Position numbers and translations under genes: made by a program. The notes under the pieces were generated by a model. It did no database searches and was not told where the DNA came from. It saw only the letters and a program-made list of their open reading frames with translations. 64,000 nt of DNA from Kitasatospora xanthocidica (GTDB lineage Bacteria; Actinomycetota; Actinomycetes; Streptomycetales; Streptomycetaceae), in contig NZ_BNBY01000008.1 of NCBI RefSeq assembly GCF_014656195.1, positions 1-64,000 of the forward strand, read 5' to 3'. Positions 1 through 9,644 of this stretch are shown in pieces. The stretch's first letter is position 1. The number at the start of each line of letters is the position of its first letter.

Positions 1-30
1 GGGCCGGCCACCCGCTTGGGTGGCCGGCCC
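1..30. terminator. Strong GC hairpin at left edge, probable terminator
   Basis: A 13-bp perfect inverted repeat (1-13 with 18-30) encloses a four-base loop. It lies 178 nt beyond the stop of the minus-strand ssgB and could end either ssgB or a plus-strand gene that lies outside the window. There is no clear T-tract. I see nothing supportable between 31 and 207. Confidence 0.55.
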
Positions 31-207
31 CGATGCCGGGCGCTCGCGGTGCCGCGGACCCGCTCCGGTGGGAGCGGGCCGTCCACCGGCCCCGAGACCG
101 CGTCGTGCGCGGCTGAGTCCGCTGCCGTGCCCCCGAGTAGGACGGCTGCGATGACGGCAGGGGGTGCGGCCCCGCCGTCGGCGGGGCTTGACCGCCTCCG
201 GTCGAGT

Positions 208-621
208 TCAGCTTTCGGCGAGGATGTGGGACAGCTCCCGGTCGAGGTCGAAGTGGCGGTGTTCGGTGCCGGGTGGCACCGCGGCGTCCGTCCGCTTGAG
301 GAACGACTCAAGCGCGCGGGCAGGGGCCTCCAGCAGCGCTTCTCCTTCCGGAGAGCTCAACGCGATGCAGACCACCCCTTGCCCGTGACTGCGCGACGGC
401 CACACCCGGACGTCGCCGGTACCGGTGGGTCGGTGCAGCCCCTCCGCGAGGAGATCTCGGGCGAACACCCACTCCACGGTCTCGTCGGCGCCCGTGTGGA
501 ACGTGGCGTGCACGGCGTAGGGGTCGGCGGTGTCGTAGCGCAGGCCCGCGGGGACGGGCAGTGAGGACTCGCTGGACACGATGAGGCGCAGGTGCAGCTC
601 GCAGCTGACCGTGGTGTTCAT
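208..621 (-). CDS. ssgB: SsgB, sporulation-specific cell division activator
   Basis: A 137-residue SsgA-like protein. In streptomycetes SsgB binds FtsZ and, with SsgA, marks division sites in sporulating aerial hyphae. The sequence begins MNTTVSCELHLRL and carries the family core ARDLLAEGLHRPTG and VWPSRSHGQG; it matches my memory of SsgB, the most conserved family member, nearly residue for residue, and has the usual length. I chose the ATG at 621, because the GAAAGG upstream sits about 11 nt away; an in-frame ATG at 630 would leave only 2 nt. The gene is monocistronic and diverges from the gene at 817 across a 195-nt promoter region. Its presence is the best taxonomic marker in the window. 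Confidence 0.95.
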   Translation of the reverse strand: MNTTVSCELHLRLIVSSESSLPVPAGLRYDTADPYAVHATFHTGADETVEWVFARDLLAEGLHRPTGTGDVRVWPSRSHGQGVVCIALSSPEGEALLEAPARALESFLKRTDAAVPPGTEHRHFDLDRELSHILAES

Positions 622-816
622 AAGCGCCATGGCCTTTCGCTCAGTGTGCGCTCGGGGAATCGCACGTCGGCGAACGGACCATCCCACCCCCAAGACCGAT
701 GTAAACCCCTCTGTCCCGATTCGGGCGCGAGTCGTACCCCTTACGGCGCATTGCGGAATCGTCCCGGTGCGGCCGGGCCGGGCATTACCGAGGCACTTCT
801 TGGTTAGTTTCCTGGC

Positions 817-1281
817 ATGACTGTGCGAAACGACAAGACGGGCGGGAACACGAGAACGGGTGAAGGTCTCCATCCGGATGACGCGGCGGGCGCGGGCGCG
901 GGCGGACGGGCGGCCGGCTCCCGGGCCCCGGCCTTCGTGCGCCGCTCCCCGGCGCTGCACCGGGCCTGGCAGGCGGCGGTCTTCCTGGCCGGCCTGGTGG
1001 TGGTCGGGCTCGGGGTGGTCATGCTGCCGATGCCCGGCCCCGGCTGGGTGGTGATCTTCCTGGGCATGGGGATCTGGGCCACCGAGTTCGCCTGGGCCCG
1101 GCTGGTCCTGAGCTGGACCCGCCGCAAGGTGGCGGAGGCGGCCCAGCGGGCCCTGGACCCCAGGGTGCGCCGCCGCAACCTGACGATCACCGCGATCGGG
1201 CTGGCCGTCCTCGCCGGCGCGGGCGGCTGGTACTTCGCCCGCTACGGCCTGGCCGTCCCCTGGCGGCTGAGTGAGAGCTGA
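817..1281 (+). CDS. Small PGPGW-motif membrane protein (TIGR02611-like)
   Basis: A 154-residue actinobacterial membrane protein of unknown function. Residues 1-45 are hydrophilic and Gly/Ala/Arg-rich. Hydrophobic helices lie at about 52-70, 77-92 and 121-139, with the family's signature PMPGPGW at 71-77 as a sharp turn between the first two. A basic stretch (RRKVAEAAQRALDPRVRRR) separates helices 2 and 3. ATG start at 817. It diverges from ssgB and is followed by the tRNA genes. Membership of the family is clear; its role is not known. Confidence 0.8.
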   Translation: MTVRNDKTGGNTRTGEGLHPDDAAGAGAGGRAAGSRAPAFVRRSPALHRAWQAAVFLAGLVVVGLGVVMLPMPGPGWVVIFLGMGIWATEFAWARLVLSWTRRKVAEAAQRALDPRVRRRNLTITAIGLAVLAGAGGWYFARYGLAVPWRLSES

Positions 1282-1359
1282 GCGGCCGGGCCCGGGCCGG
1301 GGGAGCCGGGAGGGTGTTCGGACCACCCTCCTGGATGCGGTAATGTTTTCCCTGCACCC

Positions 1360-1431
1360 GGGCGATTAGCTCAGCGGGAGAGCACTTCGTTCACACCGAA
1401 GGGGTCACTGGTTCGATCCCAGTATCGCCCA
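1360..1431 (+). tRNA. tRNA-Val (anticodon CAC), copy 1
   Basis: A 72-nt cloverleaf. The acceptor stem GGGCGAT pairs with ATCGCCC; the D arm is GCTC/GAGC; the anticodon stem CTTCG/CGAAG holds the loop TTCACAC, so the anticodon is CAC and reads GUG; the T arm is ACTGG-TTCGATC-CCAGT. The discriminator is A and the 3' CCA is not fully encoded. A TAATGT element at 1341-1346 is a plausible -10 box. A strong hairpin follows. Confidence 0.96.
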
Positions 1432-1448
1432 CCGGAATGCATTGTGAT

Positions 1449-1485
1449 ACGTGAGGCCCAGCCGATTATCGGCTGGGCCTCACGT
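1449..1485 (+). terminator. Terminator behind tRNA-Val copy 1
   Basis: A 17-bp perfect stem (1449-1465 with 1469-1485) with a 3-nt loop, starting 17 nt after the tRNA end and followed by GTATTT. It would separate the two tRNA copies into independent transcripts. Confidence 0.8.
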
Positions 1486-1640
1486 GTATTTCCGGAATCC
1501 GCCTGAAGGGCCGTCGGTAATCGCCTGAGGCACAGTCACCTTCCGCGCCCGGCGCGAGTTCTGCGGATGCGTCGGCGCACCCCCGGAAGGGCGAGTTGTA
1601 CGACGACCCCCGAATGGTGCTAGAGTTCATCTCGTTGCCC

Positions 1641-1712
1641 GGGCGATTAGCTCAGCGGGAGAGCACTTCGTTCACACCGAAGGGGTCACTGGTTCGATCC
1701 CAGTATCGCCCA
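1641..1712 (+). tRNA. tRNA-Val (anticodon CAC), copy 2
   Basis: The 72 nt are identical to the copy at 1360, and identity stops at the tRNA boundaries: the flanking DNA is unrelated beyond a few bases. It has its own upstream TAGAGT (1621-1626) that could be a -10 box, and its own terminator hairpin. GUG is a very common valine codon at this GC content, so two genes fit demand. Confidence 0.96.
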
Positions 1713-1723
1713 CCGGACAGCAC

Positions 1724-1757
1724 GCAGGCCCTGACCAGGAAATCGGTCAGGGCCTGC
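1724..1757 (+). terminator. Terminator behind tRNA-Val copy 2
   Basis: A 13-bp perfect stem (1724-1736 with 1745-1757) around an 8-nt loop, 11 nt after the tRNA. It also lies just beyond the stop of the convergent exonuclease gene and may serve both strands. Confidence 0.7.
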
Positions 1758-1792
1758 GGCGCGTTCGGGCCCGATGCCGTCGGAACCGCCCG

Positions 1793-2560
1793 CTACGCCG
1801 CCGCCTCGCAGCCGTGCTCCGGCTCCAGCCGGCGCCCGCAGCCGCACCGGGCCGGCCGCAACGGCCAGGAGAGGTCCACCCGCTCCGCCACCCCCGAGCG
1901 GTCGAACCAGCTCTGCAGCCCGCGCGCCTGCGCCGCGTGCCAGACCGCCTGCCGCAGGTGCAGCTCCGCCGCCGTCAGTTCGCCGAGCGCCGCCGGGTAG
2001 CGGGCGCCTATTCGGCGGGTCAGCGCCAGCGCCGCCGCCGCGTCCGCCGCCGCCTCGTGCGCCCCGGTCAGCTCCACCCCGTAGTGGGCGCACAGGTCGG
2101 TCAGCGTCCGGCGGCCCTTGCGGTAGCGGTCCACGTGCTTGTCCAGCACCCGCGGATCCAGCACCAGCAGCCCGGCCGCCTCCAGGCCGCCGATCAGCGT
2201 CAGCCCGTGGTGCCGGCGCAACTCCCGGTCCAGCAGCGTCAGGTCGTACGGCGCGTTCATCACCACCACCGGACGGCCGGCCCGCGCCTGCGCCGCCAGC
2301 GCGCGGGTGACCTCCGCCACCACCGTGCGGGCGGGCCGGCCGTGCAGCCGGACCTGTTCGTCGGTGATGCCGTGCACCGCACGGGCGCCGTCCGGGATCG
2401 GGACGCCCGGATCGGCGAGCCAGGTGGTGGTCCGCACCGGTGCGCCCGGGGCGAGTTGGACGACCAGGGCGGCAGAGACGATCCGGTCGTTCTCCACGTC
2501 CACGCCGGTGGTCTCGGTGTCGAAGGAGGCGAGTGGGCCGGTGTACCAGTGCTGCTGCAT
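1793..2560 (-). CDS. DnaQ-like 3'-5' exonuclease
   Basis: A 255-residue DEDDh-type exonuclease of the DNA polymerase III epsilon-like superfamily, removing 3' nucleotides with two bound metal ions. Exo I is D14-T-E16-T-T-G, Exo II is in N102-A-P-Y-D106, and Exo III is H168 with D173, so all catalytic acids are present. The C-terminus (about 235-252) has CGC and a later Cys, possibly a small metal site. The ATG at 2560 is used. It is single-domain and lacks the helicase or PHP parts of larger relatives, so it may act in repair or RNA turnover; the substrate cannot be told from sequence. Confidence 0.87.
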   Translation of the reverse strand: MQQHWYTGPLASFDTETTGVDVENDRIVSAALVVQLAPGAPVRTTTWLADPGVPIPDGARAVHGITDEQVRLHGRPARTVVAEVTRALAAQARAGRPVVVMNAPYDLTLLDRELRRHHGLTLIGGLEAAGLLVLDPRVLDKHVDRYRKGRRTLTDLCAHYGVELTGAHEAAADAAAALALTRRIGARYPAALGELTAAELHLRQAVWHAAQARGLQSWFDRSGVAERVDLSWPLRPARCGCGRRLEPEHGCEAAA

Positions 2561-2663
2561 GACTGCCCCTCAGGCGTGCGTTCCGCGCCCGGTTGATACC
2601 CGGTTCTGACGCTCCTTCAACCCGTTTGGCCCAGGCGGGACCGGGGATCCTGCCCTTGACTGT

Positions 2664-2693
2664 CCCGTTCGAATCGACCCGCCCGTTCGAATC
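2664..2693. repeat. Direct repeat with two TTCGAA palindromes upstream of DUF4365 gene
   Basis: The 12-mer CCCGTTCGAATC occurs at 2664-2675 and again at 2682-2693, 18 bp apart, each containing the palindrome TTCGAA. It lies between the divergent exonuclease and DUF4365 genes, close to a TTGACT at 2656-2661, and could be a regulator binding pair. It does not fit the actinobacterial LexA box, whose inverted halves are 4 bp apart. Confidence 0.4.
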
Positions 2694-2728
2694 CGGACGG
2701 GCCCGGAGCCGGGGGAGGCGACGGGGCG

Positions 2729-3283
2729 ATGGCACTGACACAGCCGCAGCCCGACGAGGCGGCGGCCGTCCTGCGGGGGAACCTCGCGGTCACCGCCTGC
2801 ATGGAGACGCTGCAGGTCGGCTACCTGCACGCGGTCGCCGCGGCGGCCGGCTGCTCGCTCTCCCAGCCGTTCCCGGACAACGGCATCGACTGGCAGGTCA
2901 ACCACGGCTCCCGGGCGCACGAGGTGGACGACGAGGTCACCATCAAGATCCAGCTCAAGGCCACCCAGCAGATCGCCCCCGACCCGGCCGGCCGGTTCTT
3001 CAGCTTCACCCTGGACAACGACCACCTGCGCAAGCTCGCCCGCTCCCGGGTCGCCGTGCCCCGGATCCTGGTCGTGATGCTGCTGCCGAGCCGGGTCGAC
3101 CACTGGCTCCGGGCCCGCCCGGACGCCCTGGAGCTGCGGCACTGCTGCTACTGGGTCAACCTGGCCGGCCACCCGGTCACCGGACAGCGGCGCACCAACG
3201 TCCGGGTGCCCACCGACAAGGTCTTCGACGACCGCGCGCTCTGCGACATCATGGCCCGGGTCGGCGCGGGTGGAAGCCCGTGA
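2729..3283 (+). CDS. DUF4365 domain protein, nuclease-like fold
   Basis: A 184-residue DUF4365 protein. This family is related to PD-(D/E)XK nucleases: here GIDW (D54) and the strand IKIQLKAT (Q75, K77) provide the D...QxK pattern. Family members are found alone or fused to ATPases in defence-like settings, but no activity is established. ATG at 2729, with GGGGGAGG upstream at about 2712-2719. Followed after 34 nt by the uncharacterised gene at 3318, probably in one transcript. Confidence 0.75.
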   Translation: MALTQPQPDEAAAVLRGNLAVTACMETLQVGYLHAVAAAAGCSLSQPFPDNGIDWQVNHGSRAHEVDDEVTIKIQLKATQQIAPDPAGRFFSFTLDNDHLRKLARSRVAVPRILVVMLLPSRVDHWLRARPDALELRHCCYWVNLAGHPVTGQRRTNVRVPTDKVFDDRALCDIMARVGAGGSP

Positions 3284-3317
3284 CCGCGCCCGGCCCCCAC
3301 AGCGAGGAGCCGACCCC

Positions 3318-4481
3318 ATGACACCGTCGTACGAACCGGGCGAGCCGCCCCGGGCCCTGCCCGACCCGGCCACCGTGGACCCCGCGGTGCTGGCCACCCT
3401 GCTCGCCCGGCACGGCTGGGTCCGCCGGGGCGGCCCGGCCGCCCGCTACGGCCGCTGGACCCCGCCCGACGGCGAACCCGGCACCAGCCTCCTGGTCCCG
3501 GCCGGGGAGGGATTCGACGACGCCGTCGACCTCCTCGCCGACGCCGTCACCGCGCTCTCCCGCTCCCGCACCCCCTCCGCCCGCTCGATCCTGCTCGCCC
3601 TCGCCGTGCCGGGCGACGAACTGCGCTGGCGCCGCGAAGCCCCCGGCCCCGCCGAGGCCACCCCCTGGGACGACGCCGAGCGGCTCCGGCAGGCCGCGCG
3701 CGGGATGCTCGCCGCCGGGGCCAAGGCCGCCCGCACCAGGGCCGCCTACTTCGGCGCCCGGCTGGACGGCCCCGCCGGGGACTTCCTGGACCGCGTCCTC
3801 GTGGTCGAACAGGGCGCCGCCCTCACCGCCTACACCCCCGCCCCCGAGGGCCGGGCCGCCGTCACCACCCTGGTGCGCGCCCTGGAGGCGCTGCGCGACG
3901 CGGTCGACTACCGCCGGGTCAGCGGCGGGCCCGAGGCCTTCGAGAACGCCGTCCAGGCCGGGGTCAGCCGGGAGCTCGTGCAGTCCGTCGAGGAGCTCGT
4001 GCGCGGTACGACGGCGGCCCGGCTCACCGTCGCCTGGTCGCCCGCCGCCGGGACACCGGGCGGCTTCGGGGACCGCCGGGTCGTCCTCGACTTCTCGCCC
4101 GGCGACCTGCCCGCCCTCACCGAGGCCGCCGAACTGCTGGAACGGATCGAACCCGCGGTCGCCGTCACCGTGGTCGGCGTGGTCACCCGGCTCAAGCGCG
4201 CCGACCCGGCCGGACCGGGCTCGGTACGGCTGCGGGTGCTCGGCGGCGCCGAGGTCCGCGAACTCAAGCTCCGGCTGCCCGACCCCGACTACCGGCTCGC
4301 CGCCGAGGCCCACCTGGCCGGCCTCCCGGTCCGGGTCTCCGGCCGGCTGGAGCGGCACGGCGGCTTCCGCCGGTTGACCCGCCCGCACGGGCTGGAGCTG
4401 TGCGGCTGGGAGGAAGGGGACCGCGAGCGACTGCTGAAGGCGCTCGGGGAGGGGCCGGAAGAAGGGGGAGCAGGGGCGTAG
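3318..4481 (+). CDS. Uncharacterised streptomycete protein
   Basis: A 387-residue protein I do not recognise. It is soluble, with no membrane helix or signal peptide. Its N-terminal 40 residues resemble a small helical recognition module (LATLLARHGWVRRGG followed by YGRWTPP), the middle is Ala/Glu-rich helix, and the C-terminal 120 residues (VAVTVVGVVTRLKR...VRVSGRLERHGGFRRL) look like an OB-type beta barrel. The ATG at 3318 was chosen because GCGAGGAG sits 9 nt upstream; in-frame starts further left would overlap the DUF4365 gene. It probably shares its transcript and ends 88 nt before thrS. Confidence 0.7.
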   Translation: MTPSYEPGEPPRALPDPATVDPAVLATLLARHGWVRRGGPAARYGRWTPPDGEPGTSLLVPAGEGFDDAVDLLADAVTALSRSRTPSARSILLALAVPGDELRWRREAPGPAEATPWDDAERLRQAARGMLAAGAKAARTRAAYFGARLDGPAGDFLDRVLVVEQGAALTAYTPAPEGRAAVTTLVRALEALRDAVDYRRVSGGPEAFENAVQAGVSRELVQSVEELVRGTTAARLTVAWSPAAGTPGGFGDRRVVLDFSPGDLPALTEAAELLERIEPAVAVTVVGVVTRLKRADPAGPGSVRLRVLGGAEVRELKLRLPDPDYRLAAEAHLAGLPVRVSGRLERHGGFRRLTRPHGLELCGWEEGDRERLLKALGEGPEEGGAGA

Positions 4482-4569
4482 GTGGACGGCGGGGGCGGCG
4501 CTCTCGGTACCATCGTCACGCGCAGCGCAGTGTTGCGTCCTCTGAAATCCAGCACGTCAGGAGAGACCG

Positions 4570-6549
<1,980 letters not shown>

Positions 6550-6550
6550 C

Positions 6551-6640
6551 GTGGTCCCCGCATCAGCGGGGGTGGCCCGGACCCGGTCAAGTACGTGGGT
6601 TGGGACGACACGTAGGCCCCGCCCACGCGGGGGTGCGCGG
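6551..6640 (+). CRISPR. Relic two-repeat, one-spacer type I-E-like CRISPR
   Basis: Two 29-nt units start at 6551 (GTGGTCCCCGC...) and 6612 (GTAGGCCCCGC...), exactly 61 nt apart, the 29+32 pitch of type I-E arrays. The units agree at 20 of 29 positions; most differences fall in the hairpin loop and the 3' end. Each forms CCCCGC-N4-GCGGGG, and both end GGGGGTG-, as in known streptomycete I-E repeats recalled from memory. The 32-nt spacer is 6580-6611. No cas gene is in the window. The first unit begins 2 nt after the thrS stop, so the pair may simply work as the thrS terminator; that is the main alternative. Confidence 0.5.
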
Positions 6641-6695
6641 GGCAGGCTCTCGATGAGTCTGCCCCGCGCGGCTTTGCATCCACCGTCGGGCGAAT

Positions 6696-7256
6696 ATGCT
6701 GATCAGCATGACGACTGAGCCGGAACTGCAGCGGGGCGTCGGGGAGCCGGACGGCTTCCGCCGCCTGTGGACCCCCCATCGGATGGCGTACATCCAGGGT
6801 GAGAACAAGCCCACCGGCCCGGCTCCGGACGACGGTTGTCCGTTCTGCTCGATCCCGTCGCTGAGCGACGAGGACGGGCTGGTCGTCGCCCGGGGGAGCG
6901 CCGTGTTCGCGGTGCTGAACCTGTACCCGTACAACGGCGGGCACCTCATGGTGGTCCCGTACCGGCACGTGGCCGACTACACCGAGCTGGACGGGGCGGA
7001 GACGGCCGAGCTGGCGGACTTCACCAAGAAGGCGATGACGGCCCTGCGGGCGGCCTCCGGGGCGCACGGGTTCAACATCGGGATGAACCAGGGCACGGCG
7101 GCCGGTGCCGGGATCGCGGCGCACCTGCACCAGCACGTGGTGCCGCGCTGGGGCGGGGACACCAACTTCATGCCGGTGGTCGGCCACACCAAGGTGCTGC
7201 CGCAGCTGCTGGCGGACACCCGGAAGATGCTGGCCGAGGTCTGGCCGCAGGGCTGA
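6696..7256 (+). CDS. HIT family nucleotide hydrolase/transferase
   Basis: A 186-residue histidine-triad protein acting on nucleotides with phospho-linked substituents. The triad is H143-L-H145-Q-H147-V-V, with the usual N-terminal zinc pair C48-P-F-C51 and the strand NLYPYNGGHLMVVP. It is the HIT gene that regularly follows thrS and precedes the PIM genes in streptomycetes. The ATG at 6696 is used; an ATG at 6708 (MTTEPELQ) is equally possible because neither has a strong ribosome-binding site. Substrate not predictable, though AP4A-type dinucleotides are common for this branch. Confidence 0.88.
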   Translation: MLISMTTEPELQRGVGEPDGFRRLWTPHRMAYIQGENKPTGPAPDDGCPFCSIPSLSDEDGLVVARGSAVFAVLNLYPYNGGHLMVVPYRHVADYTELDGAETAELADFTKKAMTALRAASGAHGFNIGMNQGTAAGAGIAAHLHQHVVPRWGGDTNFMPVVGHTKVLPQLLADTRKMLAEVWPQG

Positions 7257-7270
7257 CCCGGAACGTGCGC

Positions 7271-7311
7271 GAAGGGGCCCGTCACCGAGGAGATCGGTGG
7301 CGGGCCCCTTC
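7271..7311. terminator. Bidirectional terminator between HIT gene and membrane protein
   Basis: An 11-bp outer stem (7271-7281 with 7301-7311) continues after a one-base bulge on each side into a 6-bp inner stem. It lies between two convergent genes and should terminate both. Confidence 0.8.
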
Positions 7312-7333
7312 GTCCGTCCGGCGCCGGCCGGGC

Positions 7334-8980
7334 TCAGCCGGCGTTGAAGGTGTCTACGTCGTACGGCCGGGGGCTCTGCGCCTCGGACTTGATGATCGAG
7401 GTGCGGGTCTTGAAGAAGCGGTCGGCGTCGAGGTCGTGCTCCCTGAGGAACTCCAGGGTGGCGGTGTGGACGGCGTTGAGCACCGGGACGGAGGCGTTCA
7501 TGGCGTTGTCGACCATGGAGCGGTTGTCCCAGGCGCGGCCGGCCCAGACGTGCCGCAGACCGAACGGTTCGGGCAGGCCGAGCCCGCCGCCGAGCCAGCC
7601 GAGCAGGCCGGGCATCCGGTAGAAGGGGGCGCGGACGGCCTGGCGGACGACCTCGTCGTTGTCGATCAGGGGGAGCTTGATGGTGCGCTCCTCCCAGAAC
7701 TTCACGGTCTTGGAGACCGTTTTCTCCTTGTCCTTCGGCTTGTCGAAGAAGACGCCCTTGACCGGGCCGAGCGCGTAGCCGGCGACCGAGATGTTCAGCA
7801 CGTCGGCGAGCAGGGTCACCGTGATGGTGAAGGTGAGGACCAGCTTGCCGTCGTGGGTGATGAACTGGGTGGCGAGGTAGTGCCGGGGGCCGCCGGAGAA
7901 GGTCTGCTTGTCGGCGATGCTCTGGACGGCGAAGTCGCGCATCCGGTCGCCGTCCATGTCGGCGTTGCCGGGGCGGCTGATCTCGTCGGCGCCCTCGCCG
8001 ATGTCGAAGACCACCCACTGCTTGATGGTGACGTTGGGCATGCCGCTGTTGGCGACATGGCTGATTCCGAGGCCCTTGAGGTGGGAGGAGATCCGGCGGA
8101 TCAGGTCCCAGGGGTGGAAGGCCCGGAAGTCGGCGTGGCCCTCGGCGGGGTGGAGGGTGTCGGCGAGGCGCCACTCGCCCCAGCGGCGGCCGGCGCCGAG
8201 GATGCCCTTGGGGCCGGCGTAGTGGTGGACGTTGGTCTCCTGCTCGCCGTCCAGGCGGCCGAGCTTGTCGCGCAGCGCGGTGGCCTTCTTGTCGAGGTCG
8301 TCGCGGGGGACGGCCTTGGCGACGGTGGCGGCGACGGCGGAGCCCTCGACCAGGGACTGCCAGCGGCCCCGCAGGTCCTTGGCGGAGCGCTCGACGATCC
8401 GGCGGGCGAGGTACCAGCCGATGACCGGGGCGAGCATGGTGACCCGCAGGTAGACGCCGAGGACGCCGGCGGCCGGCGGGCGCAGCACCAGGAAGACGGC
8501 GAGGGCGGCGGTCAGGGCGAGCACGATTCCGCCGTAGGCCGCGGCGTTCTTGGGGTTGTCCCGTTTGAGCCAGGCGCGCACCTGGAAGGCGGCGAGCCAG
8601 AGCAGGGTGCCGGGGAGGAAGAGCGCGCCGGTGACGAGGGTGACGGTGGTGAGCTGCCGGTCACGGGTGTTGCGCAGTTCCTCGGCGGCGAGGCAGTGTT
8701 CGACGACCTGGCGGGTGTCGACGCCGAAGGCGGGGACGATGGGTTTGCGCTCCCCGCCGAGGGCGCGCGAGACCAGGGCCTTGCTGAAGGCCTCGCCGAG
8801 GTTGGGGCGGAAGAGGGCGAAGCGGCCCTTCTTCTCCTTGGCGTCGGTGACGGCCGTGACGAAGCCGCCGATCTCGCCGTCGCGGTACGCGGCCGAGGAG
8901 AGCGCCTGGGTGACGGCGGTCTGCGGGCCGGCGTCGGTCCGGGGTATCTGCGCACCCGGGGTCATGTCGAGTGTGGTCAC
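7334..8980 (-). CDS. Large multi-domain membrane protein, function unknown
   Basis: A 548-residue streptomycete membrane protein that I cannot assign. Hydrophobic helices occur at about 107-130 (TLVTGALFLPGTLLWLAAF), 145-160 and 165-185; a helical cytoplasmic-looking region follows, and a hydrophobic stretch (TFTITVTLLADVLNISVAGYAL) recurs in the second half. The C-terminus is soluble. The GTG at 8980 was chosen because GGGGAGGAGGGG lies 9 nt upstream; a longer in-frame reading has no such site. It diverges from the DCC gene at 9187 and converges on the HIT gene. Confidence 0.7.
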   Translation of the reverse strand: MTTLDMTPGAQIPRTDAGPQTAVTQALSSAAYRDGEIGGFVTAVTDAKEKKGRFALFRPNLGEAFSKALVSRALGGERKPIVPAFGVDTRQVVEHCLAAEELRNTRDRQLTTVTLVTGALFLPGTLLWLAAFQVRAWLKRDNPKNAAAYGGIVLALTAALAVFLVLRPPAAGVLGVYLRVTMLAPVIGWYLARRIVERSAKDLRGRWQSLVEGSAVAATVAKAVPRDDLDKKATALRDKLGRLDGEQETNVHHYAGPKGILGAGRRWGEWRLADTLHPAEGHADFRAFHPWDLIRRISSHLKGLGISHVANSGMPNVTIKQWVVFDIGEGADEISRPGNADMDGDRMRDFAVQSIADKQTFSGGPRHYLATQFITHDGKLVLTFTITVTLLADVLNISVAGYALGPVKGVFFDKPKDKEKTVSKTVKFWEERTIKLPLIDNDEVVRQAVRAPFYRMPGLLGWLGGGLGLPEPFGLRHVWAGRAWDNRSMVDNAMNASVPVLNAVHTATLEFLREHDLDADRFFKTRTSIIKSEAQSPRPYDVDTFNAG

Positions 8981-9186
8981 GGTGGCGTCCCCTCCTCCCC
9001 TTGTCAGCGGCAGGTTACCGTGCTGCGGCACCCCCGCGCGGATGATCGTCTGAAGTACCGTCACGATCGAGCCGCACCGGGCCCGGGAGGCATGATGCCC
9101 ATGTTCGGGCAGGTCGATACCCGCGGGAGCGGGTCGGTGTGGGGTGGAGGAGGATGGTGGGTGGAGGCGAGGAAAGGGGAACCGCT

Positions 9187-9612
9187 GTGAAGGATCCGGT
9201 GCTGGTCTTCGACGGGGACTGCGCGTTCTGTTCGTCGTGCGTGCGGTGGGGGGAGCGGTACTTGAGGCAGACCTTGGCCTCGGGGGGCTGGGAGCCGGTG
9301 GCGTTCCAGTTCGCGGACCTCGACGCCCTGGACGCGCGGGCCGGCGGCCGGGGTGAGGTGTCGGCGGAGCGGGCGGAGCGCGAGGTGCTGTGGGTGACGC
9401 CGGCCGGGCGGGTTTACGGGGGCGCGCAGGCGGTCGCGCGGCTGCTGATGCGCTCCGGCGGGGTGTGGGCGTACCTGGGCGCGGTGTTGACGCTGGCGCC
9501 GGTGCGGCCGGTGGCGGGTCTGGCCTACCGGTGGGTGGCGCGCAACCGGCACCGGATGCCGGGGGGTACGGCGGCCTGTGCGCTGCCCGACCGCGGCGTC
9601 GGCCGGGCGTAG
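9187..9612 (+). CDS. DCC family thiol-disulfide oxidoreductase (DUF393)
   Basis: A 141-residue protein of the DUF393/DCC family, predicted to be thioredoxin-like. The signature is FDGDCAFCSSC at residues 8-18, giving C12-x2-C15-x2-C18 where most members have CxxC. The second half has the usual hydrophobic LAPVRPVAGLAYRWVARNRHRMPGG. The GTG at 9187 is preferred over upstream in-frame starts because GGAAAGGGGA sits 6 nt before it. Function in the cell is not established for the family; redox handling is an inference. Confidence 0.85.
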   Translation: MKDPVLVFDGDCAFCSSCVRWGERYLRQTLASGGWEPVAFQFADLDALDARAGGRGEVSAERAEREVLWVTPAGRVYGGAQAVARLLMRSGGVWAYLGAVLTLAPVRPVAGLAYRWVARNRHRMPGGTAACALPDRGVGRA

Positions 9613-9644
9613 GTGCGGGTAAGTCCGGTCGTCCGTACGGTCGT

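Noticed and set aside
4482..4569. Possible T-box leader for thrS
   Set aside because: The gap is 88 nt and lacks the T-box core and specifier stem; the other synthetase genes here are translationally coupled or have short leaders.
7271..7311. Third CRISPR-like hairpin after the HIT gene
   Set aside because: It has a different sequence, no 29-nt unit and no 61-nt phase with 6551/6612; it fits a convergent terminator.
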